From NCBI GenBank assembly GCA_029858565.1, contig JAOUEV010000031.1, positions 1 to 40,532 on the forward strand: a DNA stretch of 40,532 bases, in the 5' to 3' direction. Source of the DNA: Nitrospirota bacterium (GTDB lineage: Bacteria; Nitrospirota; UBA9217). The notes under the pieces are model-generated. The model did no database searches. It was not told the DNA's origin and worked only from the letters and a program-made list of their open reading frames with translations. Shown piece after piece: positions 30,753-39,366 of the stretch (the stretch's first letter is position 1; each line of letters opens with the position of its first letter). A program made the position numbers and the translations under genes.

Positions 30753-31568
30753 TCAATTTTTCCTGAGCAACGCGAGTGCTTTTTGATGGGTGACACTGTT
30801 CTTAGCCGCAAGAAGCGGCACAGTGCGGTCAAGACCGGCCCGAACACTCCCCAGGGAACTGCCTGCCCAGTCAGTCACGATACCCCCAGCTTCCTCCAGT
30901 ATCAGCATGCCCGCAGCATAGTCAAAGGTCCGGGACGGTGTCGCAGTGACAAAGACACTTGTGGCGCCTGACGCCAGGTAGGTCAGGTCGAGCGCTGTTG
31001 ACCCGAAGCAGCGCGTTCTCCGCGCAGACGTGAGCAGCGGCAGGATCAGAGGAAGATCATTAGCGGGATCCGTCGCCTCATAGGATACGATCACGATATC
31101 AGCCGTATCCGGGGTCCGGAGCGTTTTGCCGTTCTTGAACGCGCCTTTCCCCCGCACAGCCCAGAACTCGTCGCCAACCGCGAGATTCATGACATAGCCT
31201 GCCTTGAGTTCCGCAAGGGTGCTCCCATCCAGAAGTGCTATGGCGAACCCGAAGAACGGCACGCCGTTCTTTGCATTATTGCTCCCGTCAACCGGGTCCA
31301 CGAGCACGACCTGGGTACCTGCTCCGAACGTTCTGGTTCCCAGTTCCTCGGAAACGAGCGTGAAGGCAGCGCCATTGGTGGCATGGACCTGTTCCATCGC
31401 CGCCACCATGATATCCTCGGCCCATTTGTCCACGGGAAAGGTCTTGTCCCCGCCTGCGCCGCGCCCGATCGCGGTCCTGCCGGTCTCAAGATCAAGGATC
31501 GCGGGAAGTCCTGCGCGCATCTCTTTGCCGATGCCGCGGAACACCTCAAGCCACTGTTCGGTCGTCAT
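30753..31568 (-). CDS. Inositol monophosphatase-family phosphatase
   Basis: The 271-residue protein has the IMPase/FBPase fold motifs: TFPVDKWAEDIMVAAME in place of the first Asp/metal site, LVSEELGTRTFG with a metal-binding Glu pair, VVLVDPVDGSNNAKNGVPF (the DPxDG metal motif) and RTFDYAAGMLILEEAGG near the C-terminus, where the usual WD is FD. Such enzymes remove phosphate from inositol phosphate, fructose bisphosphate or PAP; the substrate here is unknown. DGSNN instead of DGTxN resembles the archaeal-type branch. The ATG at 31568 overlaps the uvrC stop (ATGA) behind a perfect AAGGAGG, so the two are translationally coupled. Confidence 0.88.
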   Translation of the reverse strand: MTTEQWLEVFRGIGKEMRAGLPAILDLETGRTAIGRGAGGDKTFPVDKWAEDIMVAAMEQVHATNGAAFTLVSEELGTRTFGAGTQVVLVDPVDGSNNAKNGVPFFGFAIALLDGSTLAELKAGYVMNLAVGDEFWAVRGKGAFKNGKTLRTPDTADIVIVSYEATDPANDLPLILPLLTSARRTRCFGSTALDLTYLASGATSVFVTATPSRTFDYAAGMLILEEAGGIVTDWAGSSLGSVRAGLDRTVPLLAAKNSVTHQKALALLRKN

Positions 31569-33424
31569 GACACCTCCTTTTCTTCCTGTGCCGGGGAACC
31601 CTGCCTGGCCGCAAAATGGCCGTACACTTCCTCCGCAGCCTTCCTGGTCATGCCCTTCACTGCAGCCAGGTCCTCTACTTTGGCCTGGCGCACCTTTGCC
31701 AGGCTCCCGAAATGGCGCAGCAGCGCTTTTTTTCTTGTCTCGCCGATGCCCGGAATGTCGTCGAGCTCGGATGCAATTGCGCGCTGGGCCCGCAGTTTCC
31801 GGTGATACTCAATAGCGAACCGGTGCGCCTCGTCCCTCACCCGGGCGACCAGGTGGGTCACCGCGCTCGCGGGGTCCAGAATGACCGGCTCTTCCACGCC
31901 GGGAAGGAATACCCGTTCGAACTCTCTTCTCGATCCGTCCTCCCCGCTTCTCGCCTTGGCCAACCCCAGGACATCCGGCTCCTGCACCTCCAGTTCCTTC
32001 AGTACATCGAGCGCCTTGTTGAGCTGGCCCTTTCCGCCGTCGATCAGGATGAGGTCCGGCAAGTGCCCTTCTTCCTTCGCCCGCAGATACCTGCGGCGGA
32101 CGACCTCCGCCATGCTCGCGAAATCGTCCTGGCCCGCGACTGTTCTGATCTTGAATCGTTTGTAGCTCCGCTTGTCCGGAAGGTTGTTCTCAAAGGCCAC
32201 CATGCTGGCAACCGCCTCCGTTCCCTGGATGTTCGAAATATCAAAAGCCTCGATCCTTCGGGGCAGATGCTTGAGCCCCAGCTCCTCCTGCAGCGCCCGA
32301 AGAACGCGCTCTTTGCTCTTGCGGGAAAGGGTCTGTTCCTTCAGCGCCTGCATCGCGTTATCGCATGCCATTTGAACAAGTTCACGTTTCCTGCCCCGGT
32401 GGGGCACGGAGACTTCCACTTTCGCGCCGCGCCGGTCTGCAAGCCAGCGTTCGAGAATATCCCGGTCCGGGACCTCGAGCGGCAGCAGGACCTCAGCGGG
32501 CACGATCATTTCCTTTGCATAGAATTGGTGCAGGAAATCCGTAAGGACATCCTCTCCGGACATGCCGCGGACTTCCGTGAAGGTGAAATCCTTTCTCCCG
32601 GTCAGCATGCCGTTCCTGATGAAGAGCACCTGGATGTCCGCGTGGCCGCCTTCGGCTGCGTAACCAATGACATCCTGGTTCTCGAATCCCGGGGAGATGA
32701 TCTTCTGCTTCTCAAAGGCCCCTTCGATCTTCGCTATCCTGTCGCGAAGCTCCGCCGCCCGTTCGTACTCCAGCTGCTCCGAAGCATCCGTCATGCGCTG
32801 CTTCAGGATCGTGATAAGGTCCCGGTTCTTTCCCTCGATGAACAACCGCACCTGTTGCACCATGTCGCGGTAGGCGTTCTGGTCGGCCTCACCCGAGCAG
32901 GGAGCCAGACATCTGCCGATCTGGTGCTGCACGCAGGGCCGTTCCGGTTTTTCCCGGTTGAACTCCTTTTTGCAGGTGGCGAGCGGAAAGGTGCGACGGA
33001 TAAGAGCAAGGATCTCCCACATGCCGCCGGCAGGCACATAGGGACCGTAGTAGACCGAACCGTCCTTCTTGAGCCCCCGGACAACGTCAAGGCGAGGATA
33101 CTCGGCCTTCATGTTCAGCTTCAAATACGGGTAGTTCTTGTCGTCACGCAGGATGATATTGAACCGCGGGTGGTGTTTCTTAATGAGCGTGGCCTCGAGG
33201 ATCAACGCCTCAAGCTCCGTATGGGTAACGATGGTCTCCAGGTCCGAGATATTCCGGACCAGCGCCTCGGTCTTTTCATCCTTCGCGCCCTTCTGGAAAT
33301 AGGACCGTACGCGATTCCTGAGGGATAGCGCCTTGCCCGCATAAATGATGTGTCCGCGTGCGTCCTTCATGAGATAGACGCCGGGCGAGTCCGGAAGGTT
33401 CTGGAGCTTTTCTTCGAGGGTCAT
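31565..33424 (-). CDS. uvrC: Excinuclease ABC subunit C
   Basis: From the ATG at 33424 the protein has 619 residues, normal for UvrC. The N-terminal GIY-YIG domain reads LPDSPGVYLMKDARGHIIYA, then GKALSLRNRVRSYF; the Cys-rich segment has CVQHQIGRCLAPCSG; the UVR motif is near MTDASEQLEYERAAELRDR; the C-terminal nuclease has IEAFDISNIQGTEAVASMV and LILIDGGKGQLNKALDVL; the tail has the helix-hairpin-helix pair DDIPGIGETRKKALLRHFGS and AKVEDLAAVKGMTRKAAEEV. It makes both incisions in nucleotide excision repair. A GTG at 33439 is an alternative start with no ribosome site. It is coupled to the phosphatase gene. Confidence 0.97.
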   Translation of the reverse strand: MTLEEKLQNLPDSPGVYLMKDARGHIIYAGKALSLRNRVRSYFQKGAKDEKTEALVRNISDLETIVTHTELEALILEATLIKKHHPRFNIILRDDKNYPYLKLNMKAEYPRLDVVRGLKKDGSVYYGPYVPAGGMWEILALIRRTFPLATCKKEFNREKPERPCVQHQIGRCLAPCSGEADQNAYRDMVQQVRLFIEGKNRDLITILKQRMTDASEQLEYERAAELRDRIAKIEGAFEKQKIISPGFENQDVIGYAAEGGHADIQVLFIRNGMLTGRKDFTFTEVRGMSGEDVLTDFLHQFYAKEMIVPAEVLLPLEVPDRDILERWLADRRGAKVEVSVPHRGRKRELVQMACDNAMQALKEQTLSRKSKERVLRALQEELGLKHLPRRIEAFDISNIQGTEAVASMVAFENNLPDKRSYKRFKIRTVAGQDDFASMAEVVRRRYLRAKEEGHLPDLILIDGGKGQLNKALDVLKELEVQEPDVLGLAKARSGEDGSRREFERVFLPGVEEPVILDPASAVTHLVARVRDEAHRFAIEYHRKLRAQRAIASELDDIPGIGETRKKALLRHFGSLAKVRQAKVEDLAAVKGMTRKAAEEVYGHFAARQGSPAQEEKEVS

Positions 33425-33499
33425 GCAGTATTTTACCACGGAAGGGGGGCTGGAGACAGGAACGACACAAGAAAGTGAACCGCGGGAGTTGTCAGACCA

Positions 33500-35314
33500 T
33501 CACATCTCGACCCGCGTCACCACTCCGTGGAGTTTGTTCGACGGCAGCCGGTAGAACTGGACGATCGTGGGCGTCAGTTTTTTAATGACCGAGAACAACT
33601 GCCAGAGGATATTGGCTGTTGATATGTCCTCTACTCCGTAGAATATGGCCCGCTCGGTGATCCCGGCCTCGCGCAGGATCTCTTCCACATCCGGGATCTC
33701 CATGTATCCCATCTGGATCTCGAATGCCCGGAGGCCCGGTGCGATGTCCTCCTTGAAGAACCCGGTCACTCCAAAAGGGTCCTCACGCCGTACAATGGAA
33801 ACAATGATATTGTCCTCATAAACGATCCCGTTCTTGAACATTGCGTGTACGAGATAAGGCGGCATCTCCCGGGTGTCCTTGGCAAAGAACAGCGCAGTGC
33901 CGCGGATCCGTGGAGCACCTGCATAGATCTGACCGTAGCTCAGCAGGAACACATCCCGGGGAAGCGGCTGCAGCGATAGATAGAGTTGCTTCTGCCCCCG
34001 CGTGTAGAGAACGATTATAAAGAGCGGGACCGCAGCGATGATCAGCGACCAATAGCCGCCATGCGGTATCTTATAAGTATTGGAAACGAGGAATGCCACA
34101 TTCACCGCGGTCACGAAGATCGCCACGGCCGCGTGCCAATACTTGCTCCGCCGCAGGAATATCCATGTCATGATGAATCCGGTAAGGGTCATCGTGCCGG
34201 TCACTGCCAGGCCGTAGGCTGCGGCAAGATTGCTCGACCGCTGGAACAGGAACATGATGGACAGCACGGCGCCGAGCAGGAACCAGTTGACGAAACCGAT
34301 ATAGATCTGCGATTGCCGCGCGCGGGATGTGAAACTGATCCGGAACATAGGCATGATGCGGGTCGAGATGCCCTGGTAGACGATGGAGAACATGCCGCTG
34401 ATCATGGCCTGGGAGGCGATCACCGTGGCCATGATGCTCAGGAGCAGGAATGGAATATAGAGCGGCCGGACCTGATCGCGTACCATCTCGAACAGAATGA
34501 ACTTTGCATGCGGGTGATGCATGAGGTATGCGCCCTGGCCCAGATAGTTGATCACCAGCGCAATAAAAACGAAATTCCAGGCACGGATGATCGGCTTCCG
34601 GCCGAGGTGACCCATGTCCGCGTAGAGCGCTTCACCTCCTGTTGCGCACAGGATGACCTCTGACAGCACGAGAAATCCCGTCATAACGTTGCCTGACAGA
34701 AAATGCACCGCCTCAAGCGGATTCAGCGCTTTCAGGACCGACGGCGCCGTAACGATCGCTACCAACCCAGATAGCGCGAGCACGCAGAACCAGATCACCA
34801 TGATAGGTCCGAAAGCGCCGGCAACCTTGTCCGTCCCCTTGCGCTGCACCGAGAACAAGACTATCGCGATGAAAGCCGCGACCGCGATCAGAACGTTCTG
34901 CTGGAGCAACTCCAGACCCGGGATCAGGAGCGCTCCTTCGACCGCGGAGAGAATACTGATGGCCGGCGTGATAACGCCGTCACCGATGATGAGCGCGATA
35001 CCGGCAAAAGAAAGCGCGGTGACGAATGCTCGCTGCCTCGGCGAGGTGAGCAGCGGCGTGAGGATCTCGCGGAGAACAATGGTCCCTCCTTCACCGCGAT
35101 GACCGAGGCTCATTGCCAGCCAGGCATATTCAATGGTCACCAGGATGATGAGGGTCCAGACGATGAGGGATAGCACACCGATGATATGGTCTGGCGACGG
35201 GTCCGTGAGCAGGAAAACGACCGTAAGGGTATAAATAGGACTTGTGCCGATGTCACCGAACACCAGGCCGAGCGATTGGACAATGCCTTTTACAGTATCT
35301 TTTTGCGTGCTCAT
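33500..35314 (-). CDS. kup: KUP-family potassium uptake protein (second of tandem pair)
   Basis: The 604-residue membrane protein begins with the KUP signature GLVFGDIGTSPIYTLTVV and continues through about 12 hydrophobic segments, including GEGGTIVLREILTPLL, GDGVITPAISILSAVEGALL, CATGGEALYADMGHLG and QAMISGMFSIVYQGI. The C-terminal cytoplasmic part is short (about 170 residues) and ends KLHGVVTRVEM. Kup takes up K+ with protons. It is a close paralogue of the upstream neighbour; their N-terminal cores and the segment EDNIIVSIVRREDPFGVTGF onwards are almost identical, while parts of the membrane region differ more. The ATG at 35314 follows the first copy by 33 nt with no obvious Shine-Dalgarno sequence. 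Confidence 0.95.
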   Translation of the reverse strand: MSTQKDTVKGIVQSLGLVFGDIGTSPIYTLTVVFLLTDPSPDHIIGVLSLIVWTLIILVTIEYAWLAMSLGHRGEGGTIVLREILTPLLTSPRQRAFVTALSFAGIALIIGDGVITPAISILSAVEGALLIPGLELLQQNVLIAVAAFIAIVLFSVQRKGTDKVAGAFGPIMVIWFCVLALSGLVAIVTAPSVLKALNPLEAVHFLSGNVMTGFLVLSEVILCATGGEALYADMGHLGRKPIIRAWNFVFIALVINYLGQGAYLMHHPHAKFILFEMVRDQVRPLYIPFLLLSIMATVIASQAMISGMFSIVYQGISTRIMPMFRISFTSRARQSQIYIGFVNWFLLGAVLSIMFLFQRSSNLAAAYGLAVTGTMTLTGFIMTWIFLRRSKYWHAAVAIFVTAVNVAFLVSNTYKIPHGGYWSLIIAAVPLFIIVLYTRGQKQLYLSLQPLPRDVFLLSYGQIYAGAPRIRGTALFFAKDTREMPPYLVHAMFKNGIVYEDNIIVSIVRREDPFGVTGFFKEDIAPGLRAFEIQMGYMEIPDVEEILREAGITERAIFYGVEDISTANILWQLFSVIKKLTPTIVQFYRLPSNKLHGVVTRVEM

Positions 35315-35347
35315 GGCAGCAACCGGGGTGGACGAAGTTCTTTCCCA

Positions 35348-37162
35348 TCACATCTCGACGCGGGTCACCACCCCGTGCAGCTTGTTCGCGGGAAGTTTGA
35401 AGAACTGGACAATGTTCGGTGTCAACTTCTTGATGACCGAGAAAGCCTGCCAGAGGATGTTCGAAGCAACAATATCCTCGACGCCGTAGAAGATCGTCTT
35501 CTCGCTGATCCCGGCCTCGCGGAGGATCTCCTCCACATCAGGGATCTCCATGTATCCCATCTGGATCTCGAAAGCCCGGAGACCCGGTGCGATGTCCTCC
35601 TTGAAGAATCCGGTCACGCCAAAGGGATCCTCACGCCTCACAATGGACACGATGATGTTGTCTTCATAGATGATATGGTTCTTGAACATCGTGTGGACGA
35701 TATAGGGCGGCACCGCCTGGGCGTCCTTGGCAAAGAAGAGCGCCGTACCCCGGATCTTTGGCACCGCAGAGAATATCTGATTATAGCTCAGCAGGAATAC
35801 ATCCATGGGAAGCGGCTGGAGGGAATAATAGAGCTTTCGCTGTCCCCGGGTGTAAAGCATGATGATCCCGAAAGGGATCGAGGCTATGACGAGCGACCAG
35901 TAGCCGCCGTGCGGGATCTTCGTGGTGTTTGAAAGCAGGTACACTGTCGCTATCAGCGTCACGAGTGCGGACACGGCCGCTTTGACGCTATCCTGACGCT
36001 TCAGGAAGATCCAGACCATCATGCTCCCGGTGATTGCCATGGTGCCGGTGACCGCGAGACCATAGGCCACGGCAAGGCGTGCGGAGGTCTGAAACTCGAA
36101 GATGATGAACAGGACCGCCAGGAGCAGCGACCAGTTCACGGCGCCAATATAGATCTGCGTTTGCCGTTCATGAGACGTGAAATCGACCTTGAGGATCGGC
36201 ATGATGCGGGTCATGATGCCCTGGAACACCAGTGAATACATGCCGCTGATCATGGCTTGCGATGCGATGATCGTTGCCGCGATACTAAGCAGCAGGAACG
36301 GGATATAGAATGCCGGAGCCTGATAGAAGAGCATTTCGAACAGCACGTTCTTCACGTCGGGATGACTGGCCAGGAAGGCCCCTTGTCCTAAGTAGCTCAG
36401 CAGAAGCGCCGGAAACACGAAGTTCCAGGCCCGCCTGATCGGAACGCCGCCCAGATGTCCCATATCAGCATAGAGGGCCTCCCCGCCGGTGGCGCACAGG
36501 ATGACCTCGGCGAGGACGAAAAATCCCGTGGTCACATTCTGGCAGAGGAACCGGATTCCGGGCACGGGGCTAATTGCGTTCAGCACGATCGGCATCTGAA
36601 TGATCGACGCGATCCCTGACAGTGCCAGTATTGCGAACCAGACAAGCATGATCGGTCCGAACGCACCGGACACCTTTTCGGTGCCTTTCTTCTGGACCGA
36701 GAACAGTGCGATGGCGATGACCGCGGCAATTGCGATAAGAACGGCCTGGCTCGTGCCGGAAAGCACGGGAATGAGCAGGAGTCCCTCGACTGCGGAAAGA
36801 ATGGAGATGGCCGGCGTAATCACGCCATCACCGACGAACAGGGATATGCCCACGTACGATATGAGCGTCACGAACGCAGCTTGACGACCCGTGGTCAGAT
36901 AGGGCAGCAGGATCTCGGTCATGACGATGATGCCGCCTTCGCCGCGCCTTCCCAGTCCCATGGCGAGCCAGGCATACTTGATCGTGACCAGTGTGATCAT
37001 CGTCCAGACAATGAGCGACAGGACCCCGATAACGTTCGGCACTGTTCGCTCGGTAAGAAGGAAGACGACAGTCAGTGTGTAGATGGGGCTTGTGCCGATG
37101 TCGCCGAACACAAGACCGAGTGACTGAACTATGCCGCGGAAATTTGCCTTCTGCTGGGTCAT
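35348..37162 (-). CDS. kup: KUP-family potassium uptake protein (first of tandem pair)
   Basis: The protein has 604 residues, the same length as the downstream copy. The signature GLVFGDIGTSPIYTLTVV, GDGVITPAISILSAVEGLLL, CATGGEALYADMGHLG and QAMISGMYSLVFQGIMTRIM are all present with about 12 membrane spans. The ATG at 37162 overlaps the stop of the NHL lipoprotein gene by 4 nt (ATGA), which couples K+ uptake to two beta-propeller lipoproteins and a cytochrome in one operon. Two tandem copies may differ in affinity or ion, which sequence cannot show. Confidence 0.95.
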   Translation of the reverse strand: MTQQKANFRGIVQSLGLVFGDIGTSPIYTLTVVFLLTERTVPNVIGVLSLIVWTMITLVTIKYAWLAMGLGRRGEGGIIVMTEILLPYLTTGRQAAFVTLISYVGISLFVGDGVITPAISILSAVEGLLLIPVLSGTSQAVLIAIAAVIAIALFSVQKKGTEKVSGAFGPIMLVWFAILALSGIASIIQMPIVLNAISPVPGIRFLCQNVTTGFFVLAEVILCATGGEALYADMGHLGGVPIRRAWNFVFPALLLSYLGQGAFLASHPDVKNVLFEMLFYQAPAFYIPFLLLSIAATIIASQAMISGMYSLVFQGIMTRIMPILKVDFTSHERQTQIYIGAVNWSLLLAVLFIIFEFQTSARLAVAYGLAVTGTMAITGSMMVWIFLKRQDSVKAAVSALVTLIATVYLLSNTTKIPHGGYWSLVIASIPFGIIMLYTRGQRKLYYSLQPLPMDVFLLSYNQIFSAVPKIRGTALFFAKDAQAVPPYIVHTMFKNHIIYEDNIIVSIVRREDPFGVTGFFKEDIAPGLRAFEIQMGYMEIPDVEEILREAGISEKTIFYGVEDIVASNILWQAFSVIKKLTPNIVQFFKLPANKLHGVVTRVEM

Positions 37163-38196
37163 GGCGCGGCGCTTTGCCCCTTATCCTTCATATAACGGAA
37201 CACCTGGACACGGGAATTCAGCTGATCGGCAATGTAGATCTGGTCGTTCTCGTCAATGGCAATGCCCGCAGGCATGTTCAGAAAACCGGGCCACGGCCCG
37301 GCCTCTCCAATGAATAGCAGTACCTTGCCGGTGGAGTCGAATATCTGATAGTTACTGAACGCCGCGTCGGTCACATAGATGTGCCCCTCGGAATCGACGG
37401 CCACACCCTTGGGGTTCGCGAACATCCCGGGCCGGTCCCCCACCTCGCCGAACCTGGACAGATACTTGCCGTCTGCCGTGAACACCTGGACCCGGAAATT
37501 TCCGCTGTCCAGCACGTAGACCTTGCCGGTATGATCCACGGTCACATCAAGCGGGATATTGAGCCTGCCATCGGCATTCCCGCGGCCGCCGAACTCGAAC
37601 AGGAACCTACCGTCAAGATCAAATACCATGATGCGGTGCTTTGCGCGATCTGCCACATAGAGCCGCCCAAGGCCCTCGTTGATCGCCAAGCCGACCGGAA
37701 CCCCGCCAGAAAGGGAAAAGTTGGTTACATATCCTCCCTGGCGATCGAAGACAACAACCTTGGCGCCACTGCTGTCAGCGACGTAGATCCTGCCCTTTCC
37801 CTCCATGACAGCCGCAGCGGGCAGGCGAAAAGACCCATCGTTCCCCGTAATGATCATCAGCCGTTTTTCAACAAGGTCCAGCACCATGACCCTCCGCGAC
37901 ACGATGTCGCAGATCAGCAGTACATTCTGCCGGACACTGACCCCATAGGGTCTGACCATTCCGTCAAAATACGGCTTCCCAAAGATCCGCTCGAAGAAGG
38001 AGTAGCGCCTTCCGATGTCGTCTTCGGTGTATATGGACTGGACGTACTGGATCCTCGGGTGATCAGGCGGCTTGGGCCAGACAAGGTTGGCCGGTTCGAT
38101 CCGGGTGCGGGGCTGTGCGCAGGAGCAGAGCAAACACCCCATGACGAGCGTGAAACCAAGAGTTGCTGCGCGATAGGATATCGAGAAAAGGCTCAT
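37159..38196 (-). CDS. NHL-repeat lipoprotein, first beta-propeller
   Basis: The 345-residue protein has a lipoprotein signal (FTLVMGCLLCSC, lipid Cys in LCSCAQ) followed by six NHL-type blades, each with the pattern G-hydrophobic-A-V-x-x-x-G-x-I-Y-V-A-D. Examples are GRIYVADSSGAKVVVFD, GRLYVADRAKHRIMVFD, GKVYVLDSGNFRVQVF, GHIYVTDAAFSNYQIFD and DQIYIADQLNSRVQVFR. The propeller probably lies in the periplasm or on the outer membrane and binds a partner or ligand. Its ATG overlaps the previous NHL gene stop and its stop overlaps kup, both by 4 nt. Confidence 0.92.
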   Translation of the reverse strand: MSLFSISYRAATLGFTLVMGCLLCSCAQPRTRIEPANLVWPKPPDHPRIQYVQSIYTEDDIGRRYSFFERIFGKPYFDGMVRPYGVSVRQNVLLICDIVSRRVMVLDLVEKRLMIITGNDGSFRLPAAAVMEGKGRIYVADSSGAKVVVFDRQGGYVTNFSLSGGVPVGLAINEGLGRLYVADRAKHRIMVFDLDGRFLFEFGGRGNADGRLNIPLDVTVDHTGKVYVLDSGNFRVQVFTADGKYLSRFGEVGDRPGMFANPKGVAVDSEGHIYVTDAAFSNYQIFDSTGKVLLFIGEAGPWPGFLNMPAGIAIDENDQIYIADQLNSRVQVFRYMKDKGQSAAP

Positions 38197-39332
38197 TTTT
38201 CGTACTGAAATACCTGTACTCTGCCATTCATCTGATCCGGGACATAGAGATAATCCCTGTTGTCAATAAAAATGCCTGCCGGTGACCAGAAGCCATCACG
38301 CTGATCGCCGATACCGCCCCATCGCTGAAGATACATGCCGTTCTGATCGAAAATAAGGATGGTATTGGCGACGCCGTCGCTCACATAGACATGGCCGTCG
38401 GAGTCTATGGCGATCCCCGTCGGATTGTTGAGGGGATGGGCAAGGTCTGCAATAAGGGAAAACCGCCGTACGAAGATGCCTTCACTGTCAAACATATGCA
38501 CCCGATTCCGGTGCGCATCAAGAACGAAGAGATTTCCCGCACTGTCCAGTGCGAGACCCACGGGAGAACGGAGGCCATCCTTCGTGCCCTGGTCACCCAG
38601 GTCACATACCCTCTGGTATGTTGTAAAGGCCCCTGCTGCATCGCTGGAATAACAGGGATTGGCCGGCGATTGTATTACCCCTGTTTTAGTCTGATTCCCG
38701 CGCGTTTCGATGGACGCCCAATCGCGCTGGTTCGTATACATGAGGACCTTATGTGCATGCTTATCGGCCACGTAAAGCCGATGGCGCCGCGAGTCAACAG
38801 CCATTGCAGCGGGATAAGCAAGGCTGCCGGTCTTCCCGAGTGTGAAGACAAGATTCCCTGCGCGGTCAAGTCCGAATATCTTCCCCTGGGGAGGATCTGC
38901 AACATAGATATCCCCGGCTTCGGCCACAGCAACAGCCGACGGATCCATGAACGATGCATTCACTGCAACGGTGGGAGTCGGCGAGGAAATGATCTTTACC
39001 GACCGTTCGTTCCGGTCAAAGATGAACAAACGGGGTACGGGAGAACGATCGACCACATAGACGCGGAACTGGTCAGCTGATACAGAGACCGGTTTCTGAA
39101 GCGAGGTAGCGGCGGGCGCCAGGGGATCCGACTGGCGGTATCGCTCCGTGAGAAAGCTGGCCTCGTTCCGCAGCGTCTCGACATATCTGATACGAACCGG
39201 TCTCGAGGGGTCCGGCAAATCACCCTCATCGGGTTTTCCGATGAGCAGCGCGCATCCCCCGATGCCAAACGCGATCAGAAACAACATGACATAGGGGATT
39301 ATCTTCTCGTGTATGTTCTTATTAGCTCTCAT
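38193..39332 (-). CDS. NHL-repeat lipoprotein, second beta-propeller
   Basis: From the ATG at 39332 the protein has 379 residues. A lipoprotein signal (IIPYVMLFLIAFGIGGCALL, lipid Cys in IGGC) is followed by six NHL-like blades: FRVYVVDRSPVPRLFIFD, GDIYVADPPQGKIFGLD, HRLYVADKHAHKVLMY, GNLFVLDAHRNRVHMFD, GHVYVSDGVANTILIFD and DYLYVPDQMNGRVQVFQ. It is longer than its neighbour because of an insert (NQTKTGVIQSPANPCYSSDA onwards, with two Cys that may form a disulfide). The AAGGA before the ATG is very close (1 nt), so initiation may depend on the cytochrome gene 34 nt upstream. In-frame extension to 39539 would overlap that gene and is unlikely. Confidence 0.9.
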   Translation of the reverse strand: MRANKNIHEKIIPYVMLFLIAFGIGGCALLIGKPDEGDLPDPSRPVRIRYVETLRNEASFLTERYRQSDPLAPAATSLQKPVSVSADQFRVYVVDRSPVPRLFIFDRNERSVKIISSPTPTVAVNASFMDPSAVAVAEAGDIYVADPPQGKIFGLDRAGNLVFTLGKTGSLAYPAAMAVDSRRHRLYVADKHAHKVLMYTNQRDWASIETRGNQTKTGVIQSPANPCYSSDAAGAFTTYQRVCDLGDQGTKDGLRSPVGLALDSAGNLFVLDAHRNRVHMFDSEGIFVRRFSLIADLAHPLNNPTGIAIDSDGHVYVSDGVANTILIFDQNGMYLQRWGGIGDQRDGFWSPAGIFIDNRDYLYVPDQMNGRVQVFQYEK

Positions 39333-39366
39333 ATCCTTAAATATACCACAACAATCCTGCGCGACA

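Noticed and set aside
31616-33328. A 570-codon plus-strand frame opposite uvrC
   Set aside because: It is a long antisense shadow of uvrC produced by GC-rich codon use; the minus strand encodes every UvrC motif in order.
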